In this document: positions 44,057 through 52,910 of the stretch, one piece after another
Position numbering within the stretch: the first letter of the stretch is position 1
Layout of the letters: the number at the start of each line of letters is the position of its first letter
Assembly: GCA_045649545.1 (NCBI GenBank)
Contig: JAZRQE010000055.1
Location: 1 to 61,892 of the forward strand
DNA: 61,892 nt
Direction of reading: 5' to 3'
Origin: UMGS172 sp045649545
GTDB lineage: Bacteria > Bacillota > Clostridia > Oscillospirales > Acutalibacteraceae
The notes under the pieces: generated by a model
Told to the model about the DNA's origin: nothing
Database searches by the model: none
Seen by the model: only the letters and a program-made list of their open reading frames with translations
Program-made: the position numbers and the translations under genes

Positions 44057-44935
44057 TTATTCTTTAATAACACATTTTGTAGTAAGTTCTCTTACCTCTT
44101 TTTTGTATTCTGAAAGGCCTAAAAACTCACCGTCAGAGTACATTTTAAAAAGCTCACCATCTTGGGCATCGTCCACAAATCTTAAACGGTCAACACTTAA
44201 CGCGGCACCGTTTAAAAATCGTTTACTTTGAGTTGGTGCAATTATCACACTTTTAAAATGAGGTACAGCCACATCGGGCGACAGCAAGCACCCTTCGGGG
44301 TCTGCCTCAATTTGTTCCAATGTGAAGCAGCGGTCAATTGAAAAACCTGCGGCATCGGTACGCCTTAAAGATGTAATAGTGGCACCGCAACCCAAGAATT
44401 TACCGATATCGTCAGCCAAAGACCTGATATATGTACCCTTTGAGCAATGCACCTCAACCATAAAATCGTCGCCTTCACGACTTAAAAGCTTTAATTCGTG
44501 AATAGTAACCGTCCTTGGCTCACGCTTTACCTCTTTTCCCTGACGGGCAAGGTCATAAAGCCTTACACCGTTAACCTGAATTGCCGAATACATCGGCGGA
44601 ATTTGGTCATAAGTACAGTTGAAATGAGCCAAAGCATCCGCCAACTGCTCATCGGTAACATTGACCTCATTTGTGGCTACAACTTCACCCGTAATATCGA
44701 GTGAATCGGTAGTTACGCCTAAACGAATACCGGCAATATACCGCTTATCAGCCTCTAAAACATACGAAGAAAGCCTTGTTGCTCTGCCTATTAGTATCGG
44801 CAAAACACCGGTAGCCAACGGGTCTAACGTTCCGGTATGGCCGACACGTTTTGTGCCGTATATACGGCGGATTACCGCCGCCGCCTTAAACGAAGTATAC
44901 CCCGTAGGCTTGTCAACTAAAATTAATCCGTTCAT
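44057..44935 (-). CDS. truB: tRNA pseudouridine(55) synthase
   Basis: Makes pseudouridine 55 in the T-loop of tRNAs. The catalytic D38 sits in GHTGTLDPLATGVL; VDKPTGYTS is the N-terminal family block, and GTYIRSLADDIG the later one. A small PUA-like C-terminal part follows. Its ATG overlaps the nrnA stop (ATGA). Confidence 0.95.
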   Translation of the reverse strand: MNGLILVDKPTGYTSFKAAAVIRRIYGTKRVGHTGTLDPLATGVLPILIGRATRLSSYVLEADKRYIAGIRLGVTTDSLDITGEVVATNEVNVTDEQLADALAHFNCTYDQIPPMYSAIQVNGVRLYDLARQGKEVKREPRTVTIHELKLLSREGDDFMVEVHCSKGTYIRSLADDIGKFLGCGATITSLRRTDAAGFSIDRCFTLEQIEADPEGCLLSPDVAVPHFKSVIIAPTQSKRFLNGAALSVDRLRFVDDAQDGELFKMYSDGEFLGLSEYKKEVRELTTKCVIKE

Positions 44936-45891
44936 ACTTTGAATTCCAAGGTTTTAACCAAAAGATTTTTAATCTGTGACTTTACTTCCTCTAAACTGCA
45001 ACCGAACTCACAGCCTGCGGCACGCTTGTGTCCGCCGCCGCCAAAGTTACTGCAAAGAAGCGAAGCATCATAAGGCTCAAAAGTCCTCATTGAAATTTTC
45101 CATCTACCGTCAGACTTTTCACGCACAGTAACACCGATTTGCACTCCCTCAATACTGCGGGACAATGAGGCAATACCGTCCATATCACTCGAATCGCAAC
45201 CGGTTTCCTTTATCATTTTTTGAGTAACGGTCACAATAGCACATCTGCCGTCACAAAGATACTCAATATCATTAAGCACCCTACGTTCCATTTCCAAACG
45301 GCTTTTTGTTTTAACCTCAAACATAACGCGGTTAATCTCATCATAATCTGCACCCAAAGACATTAACTCTGCCGCAAATATATGAGTTCTCGGCGTAGTG
45401 TTTGAGAACTTAAAGCAACCGGTATCTGTGGCAATTCCGGTATAAAGGCAGGTTGCGATAAATGGTGTGACTTCAACACCCAATTCTTTAATTACATTAA
45501 AAATGCACTCACAAGCAGCGGCACTGTCGCCCTCTAAATACAAATTTTCGGCAAAACCGGTGTTTGTTCCGTGGTGGTCAATTGCCAACAGCACTTTGTT
45601 GGCATATTTTTCTTTTAAAGAGCCTAACAAGTTCTCATCTGCAACATCAACCGAGATTACCGTTTCAGGTTCAAAATCCTCATTGCCCTCTACAGTTAAA
45701 AATTCAAATTTATGAGGAATTTCATCCGAGCAAATGACATTTGCCTTTTTGCCCAATTTTCGCAACGCCGAACAAAGCCCAAAACCCGAACCTAACGTGT
45801 CCCCGTCAGGATGAGCGTGGGTTAAAATCAGGAATTTATCATTATTCTTTAATATTTCGGCAGTTTGAGATAATGAAACCGACCTACTCAT
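44932..45891 (-). CDS. nrnA: DHH-family phosphoesterase NrnA-like (oligoribonuclease / pAp phosphatase)
   Basis: The DHH domain has THAHPDGDTLGS and IDHHGTN, and the DHHA1 domain has NFGGGGHKRAAGCEF. NrnA-type enzymes degrade nanoRNA and 3'-phosphoadenosine 5'-phosphate. The start is set at the ATG at 45889-45891, which overlaps the rbfA stop by 8 bp and removes 32 unsupported residues. It is in the usual place between rbfA and truB. Confidence 0.92.
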   Translation of the reverse strand: MSRSVSLSQTAEILKNNDKFLILTHAHPDGDTLGSGFGLCSALRKLGKKANVICSDEIPHKFEFLTVEGNEDFEPETVISVDVADENLLGSLKEKYANKVLLAIDHHGTNTGFAENLYLEGDSAAACECIFNVIKELGVEVTPFIATCLYTGIATDTGCFKFSNTTPRTHIFAAELMSLGADYDEINRVMFEVKTKSRLEMERRVLNDIEYLCDGRCAIVTVTQKMIKETGCDSSDMDGIASLSRSIEGVQIGVTVREKSDGRWKISMRTFEPYDASLLCSNFGGGGHKRAAGCEFGCSLEEVKSQIKNLLVKTLEFKV

Positions 45892-46264
45892 TGCCGTCAC
45901 CATCAATAACGTCTTCCTCCGGCATTTCGGGGAACGAATCAATAATCTTGGAAATATTGGCACTATGCTCAATAGAATTATCGGCAATAAAGCGTAATTC
46001 AGGAGTTTTACGAAGCTTTAATCTCATTCCAAGCTCGCGACGTAAAAAACCTGCGGCATTTTTTAGACCTTTAACGCTCTCAACCGTTTTGTCAAAGCCT
46101 TCGATAGCACTTACATAAACGGTAGCATACGAAAGGTCGCCCGAAACATCAATTTTAACAATGCTCAAAAGCTTGCTGACTCTCGGGTCTTTTAATTCGC
46201 GGAAAAGGTCAGCCAATTCACGCTGAATATCGGCAGAAACTCTGCCCAATTTAAAACTCGGCAT
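45884..46264 (-). CDS. rbfA: Ribosome-binding factor A
   Basis: A 126-residue KH-type protein for 30S maturation and cold growth. DPRVSKLLSIVKIDVSGDL and LRRELGMRLKLRKTPELRF are the family blocks. AAAGGAAG lies before the ATG. It is separated from infB by 78 bp that include a strong hairpin, and is coupled to nrnA by overlap. Confidence 0.95.
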   Translation of the reverse strand: MPSFKLGRVSADIQRELADLFRELKDPRVSKLLSIVKIDVSGDLSYATVYVSAIEGFDKTVESVKGLKNAAGFLRRELGMRLKLRKTPELRFIADNSIEHSANISKIIDSFPEMPEEDVIDGDGNE

Positions 46265-46298
46265 ATTTACTTCCTTTTCTTTTAAAAATGTCTCATAG

Positions 46299-46324
46299 GT
46301 GTCGGAGAAAAATCTCCGACACCT
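46299..46324 (-). terminator. 11-bp hairpin between infB and rbfA
   Basis: GGTGTCGGAGA and TCTCCGACACC pair around a 4-nt loop. On the leftward strand a T-stretch follows only after about 10 nt, so this is probably a partial terminator or an mRNA-processing/stability hairpin within the operon. Confidence 0.5.
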
Positions 46325-46342
46325 AAACTATTTTATCAAAAA

Positions 46343-48922
46343 TTAATCTCGGTATTCTTCCATAATGAAGGCTTCGAAAATATCGCCCTCTTTAATATCG
46401 CCGTATTTAGCCAAACCGACACCGCACTCGTAACCTGAGGCAACTTCCTTAACATCGTCTTTGAAACGACGAAGTGAGTCGATTTCATCTTCGGCAATAA
46501 CAATACCGTCACGTACAACACGAACTTTAGCGTCACGGGTGATTTTACCGTCACGAACATAACAACCTGCAATAGTGCCAACGCCTGAAACCTTATAAGT
46601 CTGACGGACTTCAAGGCTACCTAGCAGAGCCTCGCGGAATTTAGGTGCAAGCATACCCTTCATAGCGGCTTCTATTTCGTCAATACAGTCGTAAATAACT
46701 CTGTAAAGTCGCATTTCAACACCGTCACGCTCGGCGGCTTCTTTAGCCACAGGGTCAGGACGGACATTAAAGCCGACGATAATAGCACCCGAAGTTGCTG
46801 CAAGCATTTCGTCCGACTCGTTAATAGCACCGACACCGCCGTGAATAACGTTCACGCGAACTTCGTCATTAGAAAGTTTGACCAAACTCTCACGAACAGC
46901 CTCAACCGAGCCCTGAACGTCAGCCTTGACAATAACATTAAGGTCTTTGAGTTCACCCTGCTCTAACTGGCTGAAGAGGTTATCCAAGGTAACCTTCTGG
47001 GTTGCCTTAAAGATTTCGTCTTTAGCCTTTTGCTTACGCTGTTCAACCAACTGACGAGCCAAACGCTCATCAGAAACGGCATCAAATCCGTCACCGGCTG
47101 AAGGCACTTCGTCAAGACCGGTAATCTCAACCGGGACAGACGGGCCTGCTTCTTTAACAGCCTTGCCGTTTTCGTCAAGCATAACTCTTACGCGACCAAC
47201 CGAAGTACCGGCAACGATAATGTCACCCGAACGAAGTGTGCCGTTTTGTACCAACAGGGTTGCAACCGGACCGCGACCTTTATCAAGACGAGCCTCAATA
47301 ACAACACCCTTACCCTTACGGTCGGGGTTAGCCTTTAATTCCTGCATTTCGGCAACCAACAGGACATTTGCAAGCAACTCGTCAATACCTTGATGCGTTT
47401 TAGCCGAAACCGGCACACAGATAACGTCACCGCCCCATTCTTCAGGAACAAGACCGTGCTCGGTCAACTGCTGCTTAATGCGGTCGGGGTTGGCTTCGGG
47501 TTTATCCATTTTATTGATTGCAACAATAACCTGTACCTCGGCAACCTTGGCGTGGTTAATAGCCTCAACTGTCTGCGGCATAATACCGTCATCTGCGGCA
47601 ACAACCAAAATAGCAATATCTGTAGCCATAGCACCACGCTGACGCATCGAAGTAAATGCGGCGTGTCCAGGAGTGTCAAGGAAAGTAATCTCATTACCCT
47701 CGTGATTTACGCGGTAAGCACCGATGTGCTGTGTAATACCGCCTGCCTCACCTTGAGCAATTTTTGCGTTACGAATAGCGTCAAGCAACGAGGTTTTACC
47801 ATGGTCAACGTGACCCATAACAACAACAATCGGACTGCGGGGCTTCAAGGATTCCTCGGTATCCTCCGAAATATCCATAATTCTTTCTTCAATTGTAACA
47901 ACTACAGCCTTTTCAACCTTACAGCCCATTTCGGTTGCAACGATTTCGGCAGTATCATAGTCAATAGTCTGGTTAACTGCAGCCATCATACCGAGCTTCA
48001 TCAACTGCTTAATAACCTCGGCAGCAGTTTTCTTCATAGCGGCGGCAAGCTCACCAACTGTAATCTCCTCACCGATGGTAACGGTAATAGGAGTCTTTTT
48101 GATTTTCTCAAGCTGAAGTCTGCGAAGTTTATCTGCCTCGGTTTCACGCTTTGCACTCTGCGGACGGCGATAATCCTGAGACTTCTGTTTTATTTTCTGC
48201 TTACGTTGAGCATTATCGTTACGCATTGCGTTTGCAGGTGCAATATTCTCATAACGCTCGTTATACTTATCAATGTTGATATTGGAAGCACGGGTATCAA
48301 CCTTGCGGATTTCAACCGGTCCGCGGTTAGGTGCTTCGCCCTTCTTTTCCTTTTTCGGTCTGGGCGGAATATTAATCGGCTCAGACGATTTCTTTTCCTC
48401 TTTAGGCTCTGCCTTTACTGTGGGCTTAGTTTCCTTTTTAGGTTCAGCCTTTACCTCGGGTTTGGTTTCCTTTTTCGGTTCAACCTTTGCCTGAGGCTTA
48501 GTTTCTTTTTTAGGTTCAGCCTTCTTTTCATTAGGCTTTTCCTCTTTAGCCTTAACTGCAGGTGCTTTCTTTACTTCCTCTTTCGGTGCTTTTGCTTTTT
48601 CCTCGGCAGCCTTTTGTGCTGCTTGAGCAGCCTTAAGTTGCTCTAAAACAGCCATCTGCTCGGCTAATTTTCTATCCTTTTCAGCCTGACGCTCTTTAGC
48701 TCTCTGCTCGCGTGCAATTTCACCTGTAGCAAAATACTCGTCAAAGTTTTTAACCTCATGTTGCTTGGTCACACAATCAAAAATAAGGTCGAGCTCGGTA
48801 TCCTCCAAAGAAGTTTGACTCTTTTTGTCAACACCTAATTTTTCGTTTAAAAGTCCAATAATGTCCTTACTAGAAATATTTAAATCCTTGGACAATTCAT
48901 GTATCTTATACTTAATCAGCAT
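46343..48922 (-). CDS. infB: Translation initiation factor IF-2
   Basis: The GTPase that places initiator tRNA on the ribosome. The N-terminal IF2_N helix (MLIKYKIHELSKDLN) is followed by a 200-residue Lys/Glu/Pro-rich linker with near-perfect 12-residue repeats, a second IF2_N domain (TVGELAAAMKKTAAEVIKQL) and the G domain: GHVDHGKTSLLDAIR, DTPGHAAF, NKMDKP and SAKT. Domains II-IV follow. The start at 48920-48922 has AGGAGG upstream and overlaps ylxQ by 11 bp. Confidence 0.97.
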   Translation of the reverse strand: MLIKYKIHELSKDLNISSKDIIGLLNEKLGVDKKSQTSLEDTELDLIFDCVTKQHEVKNFDEYFATGEIAREQRAKERQAEKDRKLAEQMAVLEQLKAAQAAQKAAEEKAKAPKEEVKKAPAVKAKEEKPNEKKAEPKKETKPQAKVEPKKETKPEVKAEPKKETKPTVKAEPKEEKKSSEPINIPPRPKKEKKGEAPNRGPVEIRKVDTRASNINIDKYNERYENIAPANAMRNDNAQRKQKIKQKSQDYRRPQSAKRETEADKLRRLQLEKIKKTPITVTIGEEITVGELAAAMKKTAAEVIKQLMKLGMMAAVNQTIDYDTAEIVATEMGCKVEKAVVVTIEERIMDISEDTEESLKPRSPIVVVMGHVDHGKTSLLDAIRNAKIAQGEAGGITQHIGAYRVNHEGNEITFLDTPGHAAFTSMRQRGAMATDIAILVVAADDGIMPQTVEAINHAKVAEVQVIVAINKMDKPEANPDRIKQQLTEHGLVPEEWGGDVICVPVSAKTHQGIDELLANVLLVAEMQELKANPDRKGKGVVIEARLDKGRGPVATLLVQNGTLRSGDIIVAGTSVGRVRVMLDENGKAVKEAGPSVPVEITGLDEVPSAGDGFDAVSDERLARQLVEQRKQKAKDEIFKATQKVTLDNLFSQLEQGELKDLNVIVKADVQGSVEAVRESLVKLSNDEVRVNVIHGGVGAINESDEMLAATSGAIIVGFNVRPDPVAKEAAERDGVEMRLYRVIYDCIDEIEAAMKGMLAPKFREALLGSLEVRQTYKVSGVGTIAGCYVRDGKITRDAKVRVVRDGIVIAEDEIDSLRRFKDDVKEVASGYECGVGLAKYGDIKEGDIFEAFIMEEYRD
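48394..48522 (-). repeat. In-frame 36-bp tandem repeats in the IF-2 linker
   Basis: About three and a half copies of a 12-codon unit (EPKKETKPQAKV, EPKKETKPEVKA, EPKKETKPTVKA, EPKEEKK). It lies in the charged linker between the two N-terminal domains, a region of known length variation. Confidence 0.8.
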
Positions 48923-49241
48923 TCGTGAATTCCTCCTTGTTACTCTCAAAAAGTTTTGTCAACGCATTGGCAAAACCTTCGTCGCATACGGCCACAATGC
49001 CGGCCTTTATACCAATCGCCGCGGAAACTTCAAAAATTGTAAACGGTATTTTTTGAACCGTCACCTTTCCGCCGCCATAGTACTTTATCTCTTTGAGTGA
49101 TTTTTCGGATATATCGCTTGCTACTGCAATGAATTTTGCAGTACCCTTTTGACATGCTTCTTTTGATGCGGCAAACCCAACCGCTAATTTACCCGCTTTT
49201 CGTGCCAACCCTAAATAAGATAAAACCTTATTATTCTGCAC
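48912..49241 (-). CDS. ylxQ: L7Ae/L30e/S12e-family ribosomal RNA-binding protein (YlxQ)
   Basis: A small L7Ae-type RNA-binding protein: SYLGLARKAGKLAVG is the family opening, and FIAVASDISEKSLKEI the core. It is in its usual place between ylxR and infB. The likely start is a GTG at 49239-49241, about 7 nt after GGAG; a TTG two codons earlier is too close to that site. It overlaps the ylxR stop and the infB start. Confidence 0.88.
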   Translation of the reverse strand: MQNNKVLSYLGLARKAGKLAVGFAASKEACQKGTAKFIAVASDISEKSLKEIKYYGGGKVTVQKIPFTIFEVSAAIGIKAGIVAVCDEGFANALTKLFESNKEEFTNAD

Positions 49242-49500
49242 CTTCAAGCTCCTTTAAAATTTGTTCGGTAACATTTTCGGGAATTGCCACTGAAAACGAA
49301 CGCTCTAAACGTTTAGCCTTAACAGCCTTTTTATAGCATTCTGCACTGTGACAAATATATGCACCGCGTCCGTTCAATTTGCCCGAGCAATCAAGCATAA
49401 TTTTCCCTTCAGGGGTTTTGACAATTCGTACAAGGTCACGTTTTAACTTCATTTCGCCGCAGCCTGTACACTGTCTTAAGGGTTGTTTTTTAGGTGTCAT
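49231..49500 (-). CDS. ylxR: YlxR-family RNA-binding protein (DUF448)
   Basis: An 89-residue protein with the conserved RQCTGCGEMK head and the GRGAYICHSAEC motif. YlxR members bind RNA and influence RNase P and gene expression in Bacillus. The ATG at 49498-49500 has AAAGGA upstream and is preferred to a TTG eight codons earlier. It lies between nusA and ylxQ as in other Bacillota. Confidence 0.93.
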   Translation of the reverse strand: MTPKKQPLRQCTGCGEMKLKRDLVRIVKTPEGKIMLDCSGKLNGRGAYICHSAECYKKAVKAKRLERSFSVAIPENVTEQILKELEGAE

Positions 49501-49530
49501 AGCAATAAATCCTTTTCGTTTCAATAAATA

Positions 49531-50634
49531 TTACTGAATACTGTCGTCACCCTCGCCGTAGAAACCGCTTTCGGGGTGGATATCAATCTTCCATCCGGTC
49601 AAACGTGCGGCAAGACGAACGTTCTGACCCTTGTTACCGATAGCCAAGCTCAACTGACTGTCAGGCACGGTTACACGGCAAACCTTGGGGTCTTCACTCT
49701 CTACTGTGACCGACAAAACCTTTGCGGGCGACAAAGCCTCGGTAATAAAGGCAACCGGGTCATCAGAATACTTTACAATGTCAATCTTTTCTCCGCCGAG
49801 TTCCTCAACAATGGCGTTAACTCTGGCTCCACGCTGACCGATACAAGCGCCGACAGCGTCAATATCCTCGTTAGACGACCAAACAGCCATTTTTGTTCTC
49901 GAGCCTGCCTGACGGGAAACCGCCTTGATTTCAATAGTTCCGTCATAAATTTCAGGAACCTCGGTTTCAAACAAACGCTTTACAAGACCGGGGTGAGTTC
50001 TTGAAATTTTAGCACGGGGACCTCTTTCCTCATTACGTACATCAACGATGTAAACCTTAATGTGGTCACCCTCGTGAAGAACCTCATCCGGAACCTGCTC
50101 GGTTTTAGGCAAGGTAGCCTCGCCGCGACCGATAGTAATGGACGCGTTACCGGTTTTGGGGTCAATACGCTGAACAACAGCGGTAACAAGTTCCTTATTA
50201 CGGCTCTGGAATTCTTCAAAGGTCTGACCTCTTTCGGCTTCCTTTACACCCTGACGGATAACGTGCTTTGCATTTTGAGCAACAATTCTGCCGAACTTCT
50301 TGGTTTCAAGCGGAATATCCACAAACTCGCCAACAGTAGCATTCTTGTCTACCTTTAAAGCATCATCCAGCAAAATCTGGGTGTATTCATCTTCAATTTC
50401 ATTTACAACGGTTTTGCGAACGTATACCTTAAAAATCTTTTCCTCAATATCCATTTCGCAAAATACGACATCTCTTGAGCCGTAGTCCTTTTTAGCGGCA
50501 ACAATAATTGCACTTCTGATTTTTTCTGCTAAATAACTTTCCGGAATGCCGCTTTCTTCAGCCATTAATTTCAATGCCTCAAAAATTTCAGCAGTCATAT
50601 CCACCTGTGATTCTGTTTTCTTTGCCCTTGCCAT
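49531..50634 (-). CDS. nusA: Transcription termination/antitermination protein NusA
   Basis: The N-terminal RNA polymerase-binding domain is at about 15-135; an S1 domain at about 140-210 has HEGDHIKVYIVDV; two KH domains follow, with GACIGQRGARVNAIVEEL and SLAIGNKGQNVRLAARLTG as their GxxG blocks. Length 367 is typical for Bacillota, which lack the acidic repeats. It lies 38 bp after rimP. Confidence 0.96.
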   Translation of the reverse strand: MARAKKTESQVDMTAEIFEALKLMAEESGIPESYLAEKIRSAIIVAAKKDYGSRDVVFCEMDIEEKIFKVYVRKTVVNEIEDEYTQILLDDALKVDKNATVGEFVDIPLETKKFGRIVAQNAKHVIRQGVKEAERGQTFEEFQSRNKELVTAVVQRIDPKTGNASITIGRGEATLPKTEQVPDEVLHEGDHIKVYIVDVRNEERGPRAKISRTHPGLVKRLFETEVPEIYDGTIEIKAVSRQAGSRTKMAVWSSNEDIDAVGACIGQRGARVNAIVEELGGEKIDIVKYSDDPVAFITEALSPAKVLSVTVESEDPKVCRVTVPDSQLSLAIGNKGQNVRLAARLTGWKIDIHPESGFYGEGDDSIQ

Positions 50635-50672
50635 TTTCCATTATACCTCCGTTATATAAATTCAAAATTTAA

Positions 50673-51143
50673 CTAATTAAAATCGGCATCGTCAAGCTTG
50701 ACGTATACCAAATCTTTTGAGTCAAAGGTGATTTCCTCTCCGTCACACTGAACGGTAACACCGTCCAAATACGACAGTAAAACACCCTTAAACTCTCTTT
50801 TGTTGTCCTTCGGACGAATGAGCTTAACCGAAACCTTTTCACCTATATATTTTTGGAAGTGCCAATCCTCAGTCAACTCACGTTCGAGTCCCGGTGAACA
50901 CACCTCTAAATAATAAGAAACGTTAATGGGGTCAGCCTCGTCAATAATAGGGTCGATAAGTCTTGACACATCGGTACAGTCATTGATATCAACACCGCCG
51001 TCCTTATCAATAAACACCCTTAAATACCACGAGGTGCCTTCTTTTACGAACTTTACGTCCCAAAGCATTAATCCTAAATTTTCGATTGCATCTTTAATTA
51101 ATCCCGTCACCTTGACGGCAGTAGGGTTTTTAGCCAAAGCCAT
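50673..51143 (-). CDS. rimP: Ribosome maturation factor RimP
   Basis: A 30S-assembly factor. DVKFVKEGTSWYLRVFIDKD, DINDCTDVSRLIDPIID and YYLEVCSPGLERELT are its family blocks. The ATG used here is only 1 nt after a strong GGAGG; a TTG two codons later (51135-51137) has ideal spacing and may be the real start. It is the first gene of the operon, about 85 nt from the predicted transcription start. Confidence 0.93.
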   Translation of the reverse strand: MALAKNPTAVKVTGLIKDAIENLGLMLWDVKFVKEGTSWYLRVFIDKDGGVDINDCTDVSRLIDPIIDEADPINVSYYLEVCSPGLERELTEDWHFQKYIGEKVSVKLIRPKDNKREFKGVLLSYLDGVTVQCDGEEITFDSKDLVYVKLDDADFN

Positions 51144-51186
51144 ACCTCCTATAATGTAAAACTGAACTTGCCCGTACAAAAAGTGA

Positions 51187-51206
51187 AGAGCGGGTCGCCC
51201 CACTCT
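51187..51206 (-). promoter_or_regulatory. Leader hairpin of the rimP–nusA operon
   Basis: On the leftward strand AGAGTGGG and CCCGCTCT pair around a GCGA tetraloop, with TCACTTTT following. It resembles a weak attenuator in a nusA leader, but the T-run is short. Confidence 0.4.
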
Positions 51207-51233
51207 CCTTTTCGTTCATAATTGGTTTTAACT

Positions 51234-51262
51234 ACTATAACATATTATGTCTACTTTGTCAA
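51234..51262 (-). promoter_or_regulatory. Sigma-A promoter of the rimP–ribF operon
   Basis: TTGACA, a 17-bp spacer and TATAGT on the leftward strand, just past the citrate synthase stop. Confidence 0.85.
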
Positions 51263-51276
51263 GAATTATTTAATTT

Positions 51277-52692
51277 CTAAAACAAATGCTTGATTTGAGA
51301 CAGCATATCAGCTGTCACTACAGAAGATTCACGCTCATGCATAGGCACATAATCCTTATTGCGAACGGCACTCTTATAAGCCGGACGAATGATTCTGCCA
51401 CCGTTTGAAAGCTCTTCGGCACGGTGTGCACACCAGCCCGCAACACGCGAAATAGCAAACAAAGCTGTATACATTTCAACCGGAAGTCCGAGCATTGAAT
51501 ATACGAAGCCTGAATAATAGTCAACATTAGGACAAATAACCTTACCGCTACCCTTAACCTCTTCAAAAAGTTTCGGTGAAAGCTCGGCAATTTTATCCAT
51601 AAGTTTAAGCTCGTCCATTTTGCCCTTTTCAATAGCCAAGCTTTCAGCACTGCGACGCAAAAGCACAGCTCTGGGGTCAGACAAGGTATAAATTGCGTGA
51701 CCCATACCGTAAATAAGACCGGTTTTATCAAACGCCTCTTTACGGAGAATTTTACGCAAATACTCGGCAATCTCGTTTTCATCGTCCCAATTTTTAACGT
51801 TTGCCTTAATATCATTCATCATTTCGACTACCTTGATATTAGCACCGCCGTGTTTAGGACCTTTGAGCGAGCTTACCGAACCTGCAATAGCCGAATAAAT
51901 ATCGGTGCCTGACGAGGTCAAAACTCTTGTTGTAAAGGTAGAGTTGTTACCGCCGCCATGCTCGGCATGAAGCATCAAAGCTAAGTCAAGCAAATGCACT
52001 TCTTCCTCGGTATAATTACTGTCGGAACGGATAATATGCAAAATATTTTCAGCAGTAGATAACTCGGGCTTTGGGAAATGCATATAAAGGCTTTCTTTAT
52101 CGTAAAAATGCTTTTTAGCCTGATACGCGTAAGCCACAATTATCGGGAAACGGGCAAACAACTCCAAGCTCTGACGGAGGTTGTTTTCCATAGAGTTATC
52201 GTCTGCCTTTTCATCAAACGGCGACAATGCCAAAACAGCACGGGAAAGATTGCTCATAATATTACGACTGGGTAACCTCAAAATCATATCCTCGGCAAAA
52301 TAATCAGGCAACTGACGCATTGAACCGACAACATTATTAAACTCTGCCAACTCCTCTTTGGAAGGGAGTTTTCCAATCATAAGCAAATATGCAACCTCTT
52401 CAAAACCGAAGCGGTTTTCTTTTATGCAGTTATCAACCAAGTCGACAATATTATATCCGCGGTATGTAAGTTCACCGTCAATCGGCATACGTTCACCTTC
52501 ATTTAAAAGGTAACCGTGAACGTTACAAATTTTGGTCATACCTGCCAAAACACCGGTACCGTCGGAGTTTCTTAAACCCTTTTTTACATTGTATTTTTCA
52601 TAATCTGATGCGGGAATATAATTGTGCTTTCTGTATTCCGCACTCAAAGACTCGAAAAAGCCTTCAGGAACATTAAACTTATTTTCAGTCAT
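51277..52692 (-). CDS. gltA: Citrate synthase
   Basis: Condenses oxaloacetate and acetyl-CoA. The active-site blocks are LMLHAEHGGGNNSTF (first His), GPKHGGAN and YGMGHAIYTLSDPRA (second His). The N-terminal extension and overall 471-residue length match the citrate/2-methylcitrate synthases of gut Clostridia. It presumably serves glutamate synthesis through a partial TCA branch. It has its own sigma-A promoter. Confidence 0.93.
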   Translation of the reverse strand: MTENKFNVPEGFFESLSAEYRKHNYIPASDYEKYNVKKGLRNSDGTGVLAGMTKICNVHGYLLNEGERMPIDGELTYRGYNIVDLVDNCIKENRFGFEEVAYLLMIGKLPSKEELAEFNNVVGSMRQLPDYFAEDMILRLPSRNIMSNLSRAVLALSPFDEKADDNSMENNLRQSLELFARFPIIVAYAYQAKKHFYDKESLYMHFPKPELSTAENILHIIRSDSNYTEEEVHLLDLALMLHAEHGGGNNSTFTTRVLTSSGTDIYSAIAGSVSSLKGPKHGGANIKVVEMMNDIKANVKNWDDENEIAEYLRKILRKEAFDKTGLIYGMGHAIYTLSDPRAVLLRRSAESLAIEKGKMDELKLMDKIAELSPKLFEEVKGSGKVICPNVDYYSGFVYSMLGLPVEMYTALFAISRVAGWCAHRAEELSNGGRIIRPAYKSAVRNKDYVPMHERESSVVTADMLSQIKHLF

Positions 52693-52756
52693 AATATCCT
52701 CTTTCTTCTTACCGTTTCTCTACGGCATATCTTAACTTTTTTAATAATTAAGCAAT

Positions 52757-52785
52757 ATTTTACTAAAATTGTTAAATTTAGTCAA
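52757..52785 (-). promoter_or_regulatory. Sigma-A promoter of citrate synthase
   Basis: TTGACT, a 17-bp spacer and TAAAAT on the leftward strand, about 60 bp before the start codon. Confidence 0.7.
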
Positions 52786-52854
52786 GCAAAAAGTTGTAAA
52801 ACTTAATTTTTTTAACCTAAATACTTGTTTTATTACTGTTTTCGTTAATAAAAT

Positions 52855-52893
52855 AAACCGACCGCCTTAAAAACAAAAGAAAACGGTCGGTTT
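52855..52893 (-). terminator. Intrinsic terminator of the UPF0210 gene
   Basis: AAACCGACCG and CGGTCGGTTT pair around an A-rich loop, with TTTATT after it on both strands. It starts about 18 bp past the stop. Confidence 0.8.
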
Positions 52894-52910
52894 ATTGCGA
52901 TTTTTGTAGT

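Noticed and set aside
48394..48522. Mini-satellite as a separate non-coding element
   Set aside because: The 36-bp periodicity is in frame within the IF-2 linker and is explained by a repeated charged peptide.
47390..48646. A 418-codon open frame opposite infB
   Set aside because: It is the shadow of the infB G domain and Lys/Glu/Pro repeats on the other strand (Phe/Leu/Arg-rich low complexity) with no ribosome site; infB is certain.
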